DNA of 64,000 nt, taken from CAWCXF01 sp963799455 (GTDB taxonomy: Bacteria; Pseudomonadota; Alphaproteobacteria; Rhodobacterales; Rhodobacteraceae). Location: NCBI GenBank assembly GCA_963799455.1, contig CAWCXF010000008.1, forward strand, positions 248,001 to 312,000, given 5' to 3'. Positions 47,758 through 56,172 of the stretch are shown in pieces. The notes under the pieces are model-generated. The model saw nothing but the letters and a program-made list of their open reading frames with translations, made no database searches and was not told the DNA's origin. Within the stretch, counting starts at the first letter, position 1. Each line of letters opens with the position of its first letter. The translations under genes and the position numbers were made by a program.

Positions 47758-48738
47758 TCAGGCCATCTCCCGCCGCGCCTGGCGGATGTTCCAGATCATC
47801 ACCGGAAGCACCATCAGCATGATCACGAAGGCCACGGCGGTCGCGCGCCCGTCGTCGCGGAAGAGGTAGGCCATCATGTAGCTGGGCAGGATCTCGGTGC
47901 CGAAGTTGCCGCCCGTCATGGTGTAGACGATGTCGAAGACCTTCAGCACCAGGATGGTGATCGTCGTCCAGACGACGACGATGGTTCCCATGATCTGCGG
48001 CACCTTGATGCGCAGGAAGATCTGCAACGGCGAGGCGCCGTCGATGATGGCGGCCTCGATGGTCTCCTCGGGGATGCCCCTGAGCGCCGCCGAGAGGATC
48101 ACCATGGCGAAGCCGGTCTGGATCCAGACCAGGATGAACATCAGAAAGAAGTTGTTCCAGAACGGGATCTGGAGGGGGTCGATCGGCCCGCCCGCGCCGA
48201 GCCCCTCGCGGATCGCGTTCATCAGCCCGATCTCGGAGTCGTTGGCGTAGACGAACTTCCAGATCAGCGAGGCGCCGACGAAGCTGATCGCCATCGGCAT
48301 GAAGATCAGCGACTTGGCGATGTTGCCCCAGGACAGCCGGTCGGTGAGCTGCGCCACCAGCAGGCCGAAGAAGGTGGACATCGCGGGCACGACGAGCACC
48401 CACAGCAGGTTGTTGAGCACCGATTGGCGGAACACCGGGTTGCCCGCGAGCTGGATGTAGTTGCCGGCGCCGACGAACCCGGCGCCGGAGCGGTCGAAGA
48501 GCGAGCGCCAGAACGAGCCCACCACCGGGTAGACGAGGTAGAGCCCGAGCGCCAGCACCGCCGGCAGCACGAAGAGCCACGGCCGCACCAGGTTGGCGCG
48601 GTTGATGTTGCGCCCGGGGTTGGCGCCGGTGGCCGGGAAGACCACCTTGTCGAGCAGCAGGTTCGACAGGTAGAAGTAGGCGATGATGCCGCCCACCCCG
48701 ATGAGGATGGTCAAGAGCCCCTGGACGATGATCGGCAT
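47758..48738 (-). CDS. aglF: alpha-glucoside ABC transporter permease AglF
   Basis: 326 residues of the MalF type. The N-terminal helix (LLTILIGVGGIIAYFYLSNL) precedes a second at FVLPAVLALGLYLVYPVV, and several more follow. The EAA loop reads IPEETIEAAIIDGASPLQIF. It is shorter than E. coli MalF because it lacks the large periplasmic domain. It forms the inner-membrane channel with AglG. A 174-base spacer containing a strong stem-loop separates it from aglE. Confidence 0.93.
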   Translation of the reverse strand: MPIIVQGLLTILIGVGGIIAYFYLSNLLLDKVVFPATGANPGRNINRANLVRPWLFVLPAVLALGLYLVYPVVGSFWRSLFDRSGAGFVGAGNYIQLAGNPVFRQSVLNNLLWVLVVPAMSTFFGLLVAQLTDRLSWGNIAKSLIFMPMAISFVGASLIWKFVYANDSEIGLMNAIREGLGAGGPIDPLQIPFWNNFFLMFILVWIQTGFAMVILSAALRGIPEETIEAAIIDGASPLQIFLRIKVPQIMGTIVVVWTTITILVLKVFDIVYTMTGGNFGTEILPSYMMAYLFRDDGRATAVAFVIMLMVLPVMIWNIRQARREMA

Positions 48739-48754
48739 CGCGTCCTCCCTGATC

Positions 48755-48786
48755 GGGCGCCCCCCGCGAACGCGGCGGGATCGCCC
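48755..48786 (-). promoter_or_regulatory. stem-loop in the aglE-aglF spacer
   Basis: Outer arms gggcg (48755-48759) and cgccc (48782-48786) and an inner stem of seven further pairs (48760-48767 with 48772-48779, one mismatch) fold around the loop gaac. It sits between the binding-protein gene and the permease genes, the usual place for a hairpin that protects the upstream mRNA or attenuates the downstream part so that the binding protein is made in excess. No U-run follows. Confidence 0.5.
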
Positions 48787-48912
48787 CTGGCACGGCGCCT
48801 CGGCCGCGCCTTCCCTGTTCGGAGCGGAGCCCCGAGGGGCCCCGCCGCGTCGCCATCGCGCGACCCTCGCCGGCCCGCCGCGCCCGATGGGGCTCGGCGG
48901 GCCGGCCCGGCG

Positions 48913-50265
48913 TCACCGGATCGTGGACCAGCGCTGCTGGACCTCGGAGGCGACCTGCTCGGCGCTTTCGCCGCCGACATAGTCCACCATCGCGGTCCAG
49001 AACACGCCCGCGCCGATCTCGCTCGGCATCAGGTCGGAGCCGTCGAAGCGGAAGGTGGTGGCGTTGAGCAGGATGTCGTTCATCGCGCGCTGCGAGTCCG
49101 AGGGGAACACGGCCGTGTTGACCCCGGTGTAGGGCGTCAGGAACCCCGACTGCGCCATCCAGATCTCGTGCGCGATCGGCGTCTCCAGGAACGCGATGAA
49201 GGCCGCCACGGTGTCGTTCATGGTGGTCGCGGCGAAGAGCGTCCCCGCCCCCAGCACCGGCTTGCCGAAATCCTCACCCTCGTAGGCGGGCAGGTAGAAG
49301 AAGTCCACGTCCTCGCCGACGACGGTGCCCTCGGGGAAGAAGGTCGGGACGAAGGTCGCCTGGTGGTGCATGTAGCAGCCCGGCGGGAAGTCGAAGAGCC
49401 CCGACGGGCTGTCGCGGAAGTCCTTGGTGGCCACCGCCGAGGTGCCGCCCTCCACGAAGTCGTCGTTCCTGGCGAAGTAGCCGAACTCCTCGATCGCGTT
49501 CACCACGGCCGGGTCGTCGAAGGGGATCTCGTTCGTCACCCACTGGTCGTAGGTCTCGGGCGGGGCGGTGCGCAGCAGCATGTCCTCGACCCAGTCGGTC
49601 GCGGGCCAGCCGGTCGCGGCGCCCGAGCCCAGCCCGATGCACCAGGGCGTCTCGCCGTCCTCGGCGATCTGCTCGGTCAGCGCCTTGAGATCCTCCATCG
49701 TCTCGGGAACCTCGTAGCCCGCCTCCTCGAAGTTCTCGGGGACGTACCAGACCAGCGACTTCACGTCGGCCTTGTAGGGGAAGGCGTAGAGCGCCTCCTG
49801 CCCGTCGGGGCCCTCGTAGGTGGACAGATCGACCCAGGCCTGGCCGTTGACGTAGTTCTCGGCCAGCCACTCGGCGGTGCCGTCGGGCAGCGGCACGAAG
49901 TTGCCGGCCGCCGCCAGGTCCGAGGCGAGACCCGGCTGCGGGAACACCGCGAGGTCCGAGGCCGAGCCCGCCTGGGCGGCGATCACGATGTCCTGCTCGA
50001 AGCTGTCGGAGCCCGAGTACTCGACCGAAGCCCCCGTCGCCTCCTCGAAATAGGCGATCACGCTGTCGAACAGCTCCTTGTCGAGCCCGGTCCAGGGCCC
50101 GGTGATCGACAGGCTCTGCCCCGACAGGTCGTGGCTGTCGGCGAACTGCTGATAGCTGTCCCAGCTGAACTCGCCCTCGCCGACGGGGAACTTCAGATCC
50201 TGGGCGAGGGCTCCCCCGGCCGTCAGGGCGATGGTCGCGGCGCCTGCGTAGAGCGCTCGTCTCAT
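48913..50265 (-). CDS. aglE: alpha-glucoside ABC transporter substrate-binding protein
   Basis: 450 residues from ATG 50265 with GGGAGGA upstream. A Sec signal peptide (RRALYAGAATIALTAGGALA) is cleaved before QDLKFPVG. The mature protein is a family 1 extracellular solute-binding protein: SITGPWTGLDKELFDSVIAY, then EYSGSDSFEQDIVIAAQAG, WYVPENFEEAGYEVPETMED, and a late FLTPYTGVNTAVFPSD. It captures alpha-glucosides in the periplasm for AglFG. It is the first gene of the operon; a candidate promoter lies about 125-150 bases upstream. Confidence 0.94.
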   Translation of the reverse strand: MRRALYAGAATIALTAGGALAQDLKFPVGEGEFSWDSYQQFADSHDLSGQSLSITGPWTGLDKELFDSVIAYFEEATGASVEYSGSDSFEQDIVIAAQAGSASDLAVFPQPGLASDLAAAGNFVPLPDGTAEWLAENYVNGQAWVDLSTYEGPDGQEALYAFPYKADVKSLVWYVPENFEEAGYEVPETMEDLKALTEQIAEDGETPWCIGLGSGAATGWPATDWVEDMLLRTAPPETYDQWVTNEIPFDDPAVVNAIEEFGYFARNDDFVEGGTSAVATKDFRDSPSGLFDFPPGCYMHHQATFVPTFFPEGTVVGEDVDFFYLPAYEGEDFGKPVLGAGTLFAATTMNDTVAAFIAFLETPIAHEIWMAQSGFLTPYTGVNTAVFPSDSQRAMNDILLNATTFRFDGSDLMPSEIGAGVFWTAMVDYVGGESAEQVASEVQQRWSTIR

Positions 50266-50388
50266 GGTCGTCCTCCCTACCGCGGCCCCTTCGGGGCCGT
50301 CGTCGATTGAGCGCGCCCCCGCGGGCCGCGCGTCCGCTCGATGGCGGCGGCGCCGGATTCGCCCCGCGCACGCGCCTTCGCCCCAAGG

Positions 50389-50415
50389 CAGATAGGCAAT
50401 GCCGTGATGTGTCAA
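50389..50415 (-). promoter_or_regulatory. candidate sigma-70 promoter for the agl operon
   Basis: On the minus strand TTGACA (50415-50410) is followed after 15 bases by TATCTG (50394-50389). The -35 is perfect; the spacing is two short of ideal and the -10 is moderate, which would suit a regulated promoter. It points towards aglE, whose start is 124 bases downstream. Confidence 0.4.
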
Positions 50416-50482
50416 GCCTTTCGCAGGTGCGGCATCGACCGGCATGGCGCCGCGCGGGTCGCGCGCGCCGGGCCTGCCGGGC

Positions 50483-50516
50483 GCCGGGGCGAGCTCGTCG
50501 CCGGGGCGAGCTCGTC
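50483..50516 (+). repeat. 17-bp perfect tandem duplication
   Basis: gccggggcgagctcgtc occurs at 50483-50499 and 50500-50516. Each copy contains the palindrome gagctc. It lies 130 bases upstream of the GH1 start, within the divergent control region. Confidence 0.85.
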
Positions 50517-50644
50517 GGGGCCTCGCGCGTCCTGCGCCGACGGCGATTGGCCCGGGCGCCTCGCTCGCGCAGCGAGGGGATGGACCGCGCGCCAGCGCCC
50601 GGTGTAACCAGCGGCGCCCCGCCACCGGGGCCGAGGAGGGCGCG

Positions 50645-51961
50645 ATGCTGGGCAGGCAGGACTTCCCCGAGGGCTTCGTCTGGGGCGCCGCGACCTCGGC
50701 CTACCAGATTGAGGGCCACGCCCAGGGCGGCGCGGGCCCGACCCACTGGGACAGCTTCGCCGCCACCCCCGGCAACGTCGCGCGCGCCGAGGACGGGGCG
50801 CTCGCCTGCGACCACCTCAACCGCTGGGAGGGCGACCTCGACCTTGTGGCGGGCGCGAACCTCGACGCCTACCGCTTCTCGACCTCCTGGGCGCGGGTGC
50901 TGCCCGAGGGGCGCGGCGCGCCCAACGAGGCGGGCCTGGACTTCTACGACCGTCTGGTGGACGGCTGCCTCGCGCGCGGCCTCAAGCCCGCGCTGACGCT
51001 CTACCACTGGGAGCTGCCCTCCGCGCTCGCCGACCTGGGCGGCTGGCGCAACGCCGACATCCCCTCGTGGTTCGGCGACTTCGCCGAGGTGGTCGCGCGT
51101 CGCATCGGCGACCGGGTGTGGTCCGTGGCGCCCATCAACGAGCCCTGGTGCGTCTCCTGGCTGAGCCACTTCGAAGGCGCCCACGCGCCGGGGCAGCGAG
51201 ACGTGCGCGCGACCGCGCGCGCGATGCACCACGTGCTCATGGCCCACGGCACCGCGATCCAGGCGATGCGCGCGCAAGGCGTGGGCAACCTCGGCGCGGT
51301 GTGCAACTTCGAGTGGGGCGAGCCCGCCGACGACGGCGCGGAGGCCGCGCGTGCCGCGCGGACCTTCGACGCGATCAACAACCGCTTCTTCCTCGGCGGC
51401 CTCTTCCGGCGCGCGTATCCGGCGGCCGCGCTCGACGGTCTCGCGCCCCACCTGCCGCGGGGCTGGGAGGACGACTTCGACCTCATCGCCCAGCCGCTCG
51501 ACTGGTTCGGGGTCAACTACTACACCCGCAAGCTGATCGCCCCCGCCCCCGGCCCCTGGCCCTCGCTCAAGGAGGCGCCGACGCGGCTGCCCACCACCGC
51601 GATGGGCTGGGAGGTCTACCCCGAGGGGCTGCGGCGCGTCCTGCACCTCGCGCACGAGCACGCGGGCGGCCTGCCGATCTACGTCACCGAGAACGGCATG
51701 GCGGGCGACGACGCGAAGGGCGTGCCGGACCAGGCGCGCATCGACTACCTCGACGCGCATCTGAGAGCCGCGCGCCAGGCGATCGCGGAGGGCGTGCCGC
51801 TCGCGGGCACCTTCGTCTGGTCGCTGATGGACAACTACGAGTGGGCGCTCGGCTACGAGAAGCGGTTCGGGCTCGTGCACGTCGACTTCGACACGCTGGA
51901 GCGCACGCCGAAGGCCTCCTGGCACGCGCTGCGCGAGGCCCTCGCGGGGCGCGCCGCATGA
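50645..51961 (+). CDS. GH1 beta-glucosidase
   Basis: 438 residues. It begins with the GH1 signature FPEGFVWGAATSAYQIEG; the acid/base Glu166 is in PINEPWC, the nucleophile Glu349 in IYVTENGMAG, and the aglycone-side SLMDNYEWALGYEKRFG is conserved. No signal peptide is present, so it is cytoplasmic and hydrolyses imported beta-glucosides to glucose. Its stop overlaps the glucokinase start (ATGA), directly linking glucose release to phosphorylation. It is divergent from aglE; the pairing of a beta-glucosidase with an alpha-glucoside importer suggests the importer has wider specificity or that both respond to one regulator. Confidence 0.95.
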   Translation: MLGRQDFPEGFVWGAATSAYQIEGHAQGGAGPTHWDSFAATPGNVARAEDGALACDHLNRWEGDLDLVAGANLDAYRFSTSWARVLPEGRGAPNEAGLDFYDRLVDGCLARGLKPALTLYHWELPSALADLGGWRNADIPSWFGDFAEVVARRIGDRVWSVAPINEPWCVSWLSHFEGAHAPGQRDVRATARAMHHVLMAHGTAIQAMRAQGVGNLGAVCNFEWGEPADDGAEAARAARTFDAINNRFFLGGLFRRAYPAAALDGLAPHLPRGWEDDFDLIAQPLDWFGVNYYTRKLIAPAPGPWPSLKEAPTRLPTTAMGWEVYPEGLRRVLHLAHEHAGGLPIYVTENGMAGDDAKGVPDQARIDYLDAHLRAARQAIAEGVPLAGTFVWSLMDNYEWALGYEKRFGLVHVDFDTLERTPKASWHALREALAGRAA

Positions 51962-52947
51962 CCCCCGTCCCCGTCCCCGACACGCTCTCGCTCGTCGCCG
52001 ACGTCGGCGGCACCAACACCCGCGTGGCGCTGGCCGAGGGCCGGCGGGTGCTGACCGACACGATCCGGCGCTACCGCAACGCCGAGCATCCGGGCCTCGA
52101 ATCGGTGCTGCGCGCCTTTGTCGCCGAGGCCGGCGGCGTCGATTGCTCCGGCGCGGCGGTGGCCGTGGCGGGCCCCGTGCGCGACGGCGTGGGCGTCCTG
52201 ACCAACCTCGACTGGACGCTCGACCGCGCGACGCTCGCGCGCGCGACGGGGGCCGAGCGCACCGCGATCCTCAACGACCTCCAGGCGCAGGGCCATGCGC
52301 TGGGCGCGATCCACCTGGGCTGCCTGCACGAGATCCTGCCGGGCCCCGAGGCGGGGCCGCACGCCGCCAAGCTCGTCGTCAACGTCGGCACGGGCTTCAA
52401 CGCCGCACCCGTCTTGGACGCCGAGCAGGGGCGGCTCGTGACGCCTTCGGAGTGCGGCCACGCCAGCCTGCCCGTCCGCGACGAGGCCGAGCTGCGCCTG
52501 TGCCGCTTCGTGGAGGCCGCCCATGGGTTCCCGGCCATCGAGGACGTGCTCTCGGGCCGGGGCCTCGAGCGCGTCCACGCCTGGCTCGGGCACGAGGCGG
52601 GCGATCCGCGCGAGGCCAGGGCGGCCGAGATCGTCGCCGGGCTGGCCTCGGGCGACGCGCGCTCGCGCGAGGCGGCGCGCGTGTTCGTCAGGTTCATGGG
52701 CGTGGTCTGCGGGGATCTGGCGCTGGTCCATCTGCCCTTCGGCGGCGTGTTCCTGGTGGGCGGCGTCGCGCGCGCCCTGCGCGACCATCTCGGCGCCTAC
52801 GGCTTCGCCGAGGCGTTCCGCGACAAGGGCCGCTTCGCGGGCTTCATGCGCAGCTTCCCCGTCTTCATGATCGAGGACGACCTCGCCGCGCTCACCGGCC
52901 TCGCCAGCCATCTGGAGGGCCTCGCCGAGCAGGGCGCCCCGAGCTGA
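51958..52947 (+). CDS. glk: glucokinase
   Basis: 329 residues of the bacterial Glk family (not the ROK repeat type). The ATP phosphate loop is LVADVGGTNTRVALAEG (residues 12-28); CSGAAVAVAGPV and LTNLDWTLD precede the sugar-binding LNDLQAQGHALGA; VVNVGTGFNAA and TPSECGHASLP follow. It phosphorylates the glucose released by AglA and the GH1 enzyme to glucose 6-phosphate. It overlaps the GH1 gene by four bases. The next gene is convergent, after a 228-base GC-rich spacer with no recognisable feature. Confidence 0.93.
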   Translation: MTPVPVPDTLSLVADVGGTNTRVALAEGRRVLTDTIRRYRNAEHPGLESVLRAFVAEAGGVDCSGAAVAVAGPVRDGVGVLTNLDWTLDRATLARATGAERTAILNDLQAQGHALGAIHLGCLHEILPGPEAGPHAAKLVVNVGTGFNAAPVLDAEQGRLVTPSECGHASLPVRDEAELRLCRFVEAAHGFPAIEDVLSGRGLERVHAWLGHEAGDPREARAAEIVAGLASGDARSREAARVFVRFMGVVCGDLALVHLPFGGVFLVGGVARALRDHLGAYGFAEAFRDKGRFAGFMRSFPVFMIEDDLAALTGLASHLEGLAEQGAPS

Positions 52948-53175
52948 GGCGCTCCCGACGGCCGCCGGCAGGAGGTCGAGAGGGCGGCGGGGCCGCTTCC
53001 CGGCGGCGACGCCGCGCGGCACGCCCAGGGCCCGGCCCTCCCGGCTGCGGGTCGGATCCCGGCGCGGGTCGGCTCGGGGATCGTCGCGGCTCCGGCGCGG
53101 AGGCGCGCTCGTCCGAGGCGGCCGGCGACGGCGGTCGGGGGGGGGCCGGGCCGCGGCGCGGGGTCGGCGCCCGCG

Positions 53176-53628
53176 TCAGCCGCGCCGTCCGGCGAAGAAG
53201 GCGCGCAGCAGCGCCGCGGCCTCGTGCTCGCCCACGCCGCCGACGACCTCGGGCGCGTGATGGGACTGCGGGTGCGTGAAGACCCTGGCGCCGTGCGCGA
53301 CGCCGCCCGATTTCGGGTCGGGCGCGCCGTAGACCAGCCGGCCGAGGCGCGCGCCCGCGATGGCCGCGGCGCACATCGCGCAGGGCTCGAGCGTCACCCA
53401 GATCGCGTGGCCCGGCAGCCGCTCGGAGCGCGCCGCGGCGCAGGCCTCGCGGATCGCCAGGATCTCGGCGTGGGCGGTGGGGTCGCGGCGCTCGCGCACG
53501 CGGTTGCCGGCCGCCGCCACCACGCGCCCGCCGGGGGCCACGAGGACGGCCCCCACCGGCACCTCGCCCCGGTCCGCCGCCGCCCGCGCCTGCATGAGGG
53601 CCGCGTCCATGTGCGAGGCGAAGCGCAT
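53176..53628 (-). CDS. tadA: tRNA-specific adenosine deaminase TadA
   Basis: 150 residues from ATG 53628. The zinc site is complete: His53-Ala-Glu55 (TAHAEIL) and Cys83-x-x-Cys86 (LEPCAMCA). VPVGAVLVAPGGRVVAAAGN and LVYGAPDPKSGG are typical of TadA rather than of cytidine deaminases. It converts A34 to inosine in tRNA-Arg(ACG). It is divergent from rluB with only 85 bases between start codons, the usual arrangement of tadA and the pseudouridine synthase in many alphaproteobacteria. Confidence 0.95.
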   Translation of the reverse strand: MRFASHMDAALMQARAAADRGEVPVGAVLVAPGGRVVAAAGNRVRERRDPTAHAEILAIREACAAARSERLPGHAIWVTLEPCAMCAAAIAGARLGRLVYGAPDPKSGGVAHGARVFTHPQSHHAPEVVGGVGEHEAAALLRAFFAGRRG

Positions 53629-53713
53629 CGCCCCTGACTGCCCGCGCGCCGCCCCCGAGTCCAGCGCGGCCCAGCCGCTGGACAAGCCCGCCGCGCGCGG
53701 CCATGCCCGCGCC

Positions 53714-54907
53714 ATGACGAAGCCCCCCGCCGATCACGCCGCCGATCACGCCGCCGAGCACGCCGCCGACCGCCCCGCCGAGCACGCCGCCGGCCGCCCC
53801 GCCGATCGTTCCGCCGGCGAGCGCATCGCCAAGGCCTTGGCGCGCGCCGGCGTGGCCAGCCGGCGCGAGGCCGAGCGGATGATCGAGGCCGGGCGCGTCA
53901 GCGTCAACGGGCGCGTCATCGACGGCCCGGCGCTCAACGTGGCGCCCTCGGATCGCTTGCGCGTGGACGGCCGGGACGTGAAGGCCCCCGAGCCGCCGCG
54001 GCTGTGGCTCTACCACAAGCCGCCGGGCCTCGTGACCACCGCCTCGGACGAGCGCGGGCGCCCGACGGTGTTCGCCGCGCTCCCCGCCGACATGCCGCGG
54101 GTGATGAGCGTGGGCCGGCTCGACCTGACCTCCGAGGGGCTGCTGCTGCTGACCAACGACGGCGCGATCAAGCGCCGCCTGGAGCTTCCCTCGACCGGGT
54201 GGCTGCGCCGCTACCGGGTGCGGGTCCATGGCGCGCCCCAGGACGCGGCGCTCGAGCCCTTGCGGCGCGGCCTGACGATCGGGGGCGAGCGGTTCCAGCC
54301 GATGAGCGTGGCGCTCGACCGCCAGCAGGGCGCCAACGCCTGGCTCACGATCTCCCTGCGCGAGGGGCGCAACCGCGAGATCCGGCGCGCGATGGAGGCG
54401 GTGGGCCTGCGCGTCAACCGGCTGATCCGGGTGTCCTACGGCCCGTTCCAGCTCGGCGGCCTCGTGCCGGGCGCGGTCGAGGAGGTCCGCCCGCGCGTGC
54501 TGCGCGACCAGCTCGGGCTGGCCGAGGAGCCCCCGGGCGCGCGTCCCGACGGCCCGAAGCCCCCGCGCGCGGAGCGGCGCAGCCTCAAGCCGAAGGGCTC
54601 CGCGCCCGAGCGCGCCGCCGGGGCCGCGCCGCGAGCGCCCGCCGAGGCGCCGCGAAGGCCCCCGTCGCGCCTCGGCGGGCGCGGGGCCGACCGGAAGGCG
54701 AGCGCGGCCGGAGGCCCCAAGCCCGAGGGCCGCCGCCGCGACGCCCCGCCGCCCGCGCCGCCGCGGCCCGAGCGGCGGGGCGGATCGATCGAAGGCGGTG
54801 CGTCGAAGGGCGGGCCCCCACCCAGGCCCTCGGCTCCCGGGCCTGCGCGACCCGGGCGGCCGAAGCCCCCCGGCGGGCGCCGCCCCTCCCGAACCCCGAA
54901 GGGATGA
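53714..54907 (+). CDS. 23S rRNA pseudouridine synthase RluB-like, with repeat N-terminus and long basic tail
   Basis: 397 residues from ATG 53714. Residues 6-35 are short DHAA/EHAA/DRPA-type repeats. Then comes an S4 RNA-binding domain (RIAKALARAGVASRREAERM) and the RsuA/RluB catalytic domain: LWLYHKPPGLVTT, the active-site Asp in SVGRLDLTSEGLLLLTNDG, and LREGRNREIRRAMEA. The catalytic domain ends near residue 270; the remaining 125 residues are Arg/Pro/Gly/Lys-rich and disordered, resembling the RNA-binding tails of some alphaproteobacterial RluB proteins but unusually long. It isomerises a uridine in 23S rRNA helix 89 if it is RluB. Confidence 0.92.
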   Translation: MTKPPADHAADHAAEHAADRPAEHAAGRPADRSAGERIAKALARAGVASRREAERMIEAGRVSVNGRVIDGPALNVAPSDRLRVDGRDVKAPEPPRLWLYHKPPGLVTTASDERGRPTVFAALPADMPRVMSVGRLDLTSEGLLLLTNDGAIKRRLELPSTGWLRRYRVRVHGAPQDAALEPLRRGLTIGGERFQPMSVALDRQQGANAWLTISLREGRNREIRRAMEAVGLRVNRLIRVSYGPFQLGGLVPGAVEEVRPRVLRDQLGLAEEPPGARPDGPKPPRAERRSLKPKGSAPERAAGAAPRAPAEAPRRPPSRLGGRGADRKASAAGGPKPEGRRRDAPPPAPPRPERRGGSIEGGASKGGPPPRPSAPGPARPGRPKPPGGRRPSRTPKG

Positions 54908-55036
54908 GGCGTCCGACCATCGCGCCGTCCCGGCCGCGGCCCTCGCATCCGGCGCGTCCCCACGCCCGACGGGGTGAGCCCCTCGACCCCCTCCGACGGC
55001 CTTGCGAGGACGCGCGCCCGCCGGAGCGTGCCCGGC

Positions 55037-55081
55037 GTCCGTGCGCCCAAGGTCCGCGCGCCCAAGGTCCGTGCGCGTCAG
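55037..55081 (+). repeat. 15-bp tandem repeat in the rluB downstream spacer
   Basis: Three units: gtccgtgcgcccaag, gtccgcgcgcccaag, gtccgtgcgcgtcag. They lie in the 291-base gap between rluB and the microprotein gene; the rest of the gap shows no gene or clear terminator, but must contain the promoter of the following cluster. Confidence 0.8.
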
Positions 55082-55198
55082 GGCCATCGCGCTCGCGCGC
55101 GCGGCCAACCGCGACGATCGGCGCCTTCGGGCGCGCATCGGGCCGCGCATCCGCCGCCGAGCCTTCCAACGGGCGCCGAGCGCGCTTAGATCGGCCGC

Positions 55199-55303
55199 AT
55201 GACCGACGGCCAGGAGACCCCCATGCAGGACGGCGCGCCGCGCAAGATCGCCTTCGCGCTGCTGATGGCGGTGATCCTCTACGCCGCCCTCGGGGGCGCG
55301 TGA
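55199..55303 (+). CDS. 34-aa single-span membrane microprotein
   Basis: A short frame from ATG 55199 to TGA 55301-55303 with protein-like layout: an acidic, polar N-terminus (TDGQETPMQDGAPRK) and then a hydrophobic helix IAFALLMAVILYAALGG. Its stop overlaps the ATG of the XpaC-like gene by one base (TGATG), the same coupling used elsewhere in this cluster, which is good evidence that it is translated. No homologue is recognised by eye. It may be a small membrane subunit or a leader that drives translation of the downstream gene. Confidence 0.6.
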   Translation: MTDGQETPMQDGAPRKIAFALLMAVILYAALGGA

Positions 55304-56172
55304 TGGCGCGACGCGTCAGAGGGCGCTACAGCCCCGGCGCGACGGACGCCCAGGCCGCGACCGACGCGCCCGTCGTCCGCCGCCGGCCGATGGCCGCGCG
55401 CTCGAACCTGTTCTTCGCCGCCCCGTTCCTGTTGCTGCCGGGCGCCTTTTTCGGGCCGCCCGAGGCGCTGGCCGCGGGCTTGGGCGGCTTCGCGCTGCTC
55501 GAAGGGGCTGCGTGGCTGACGCGAGAGGGCCTGCGCGCGCAGGCCGCCTACATGGCGCGCGCCGTCGCCCGCCGCCCGGCGGTGCCGCGCAAGATGCTGG
55601 GCAGCCTCGCCACCGCGGCGGGGCTCGGCGCGGCGGGGCTCGACCAGGGGATCGTGGCCGCCGCACTCCTCGGGGTCGCGGGCGGCGCGCTGCACCTCAT
55701 GGCCTTCGGCCCCGATCCGCTGCGCGACAAGGCGCCGGCCGACGCCGACCCCCACGAGTCGAGCCGCGTCGCGCGCGTGGTCGAGGAGGCCGAGGCGCAT
55801 CTGGGGGAGATCCGGGCCGCGATCGAGCCGCTGCGGAGGCGCGATCTGACCGAGCGGGTGGAGCGCTTCGCGCGCGCCGCTCGCCGGCTCTTCCGCGAGG
55901 TCGAGGCCGACCCGCGCGACCTGTCGGCGGCGCGCCGCTACCTCGGCGTCTACCTGCAGGGCGCGCGTGACGCGACCGCCAAGTTCGCCGACTACTACGC
56001 CAAGAGCCGCGACGAGGGCGCGCGCGCCGACTGGGAGACGCTGATGGACGACCTGGAGGCGAGCTTCGCCGCCCGCTCCGAGCGGCTGGCGATCGGCTCG
56101 CGCGAGGGCTTGGACATCGAGATCGAGGTGCTGCGCGAGCGGCTGGAGCGTGAGGGAGTGAGGACGCGATGA
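55303..56172 (+). CDS. XpaC-like protein (5-bromo-4-chloroindolyl phosphate hydrolysis family)
   Basis: 289 residues from ATG 55303. Two paired hydrophobic regions lie at about 35-72 (NLFFAAPFLLLPGAFF) and 95-132 (GLDQGIVAAALLGVAGGALH). The C-terminal half is a long helical domain: EEAEAHLGEIRAAIEPLRRR, then RRYLGVYLQGARDATAKFAD and LMDDLEASFAARSERL. This is the layout of XpaC family proteins. In Bacillus xpaC is paired with yaaN (a TelA homologue), and the same pair occurs here with a four-base overlap. The phosphatase-like family name comes from a phenotype; the true biochemical role is unknown. Confidence 0.85.
   Translation: MARRVRGRYSPGATDAQAATDAPVVRRRPMAARSNLFFAAPFLLLPGAFFGPPEALAAGLGGFALLEGAAWLTREGLRAQAAYMARAVARRPAVPRKMLGSLATAAGLGAAGLDQGIVAAALLGVAGGALHLMAFGPDPLRDKAPADADPHESSRVARVVEEAEAHLGEIRAAIEPLRRRDLTERVERFARAARRLFREVEADPRDLSAARRYLGVYLQGARDATAKFADYYAKSRDEGARADWETLMDDLEASFAARSERLAIGSREGLDIEIEVLRERLEREGVRTR

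Larger units (their letters stand above)
50266..50644. other. divergent control region between aglE and the GH1 gene
   Basis: 379 bases with no credible gene. It contains a candidate minus-strand promoter (50389-50415), the widely spaced inverted pair atgccg (50399-50404) and cggcat (50433-50438), which could be part of an operator, and a 17-bp tandem duplication at 50483-50516. A GAGGAGGG ribosome-binding site precedes the GH1 start. No AglR/LacI-type regulator gene is present on either side. Confidence 0.5.
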
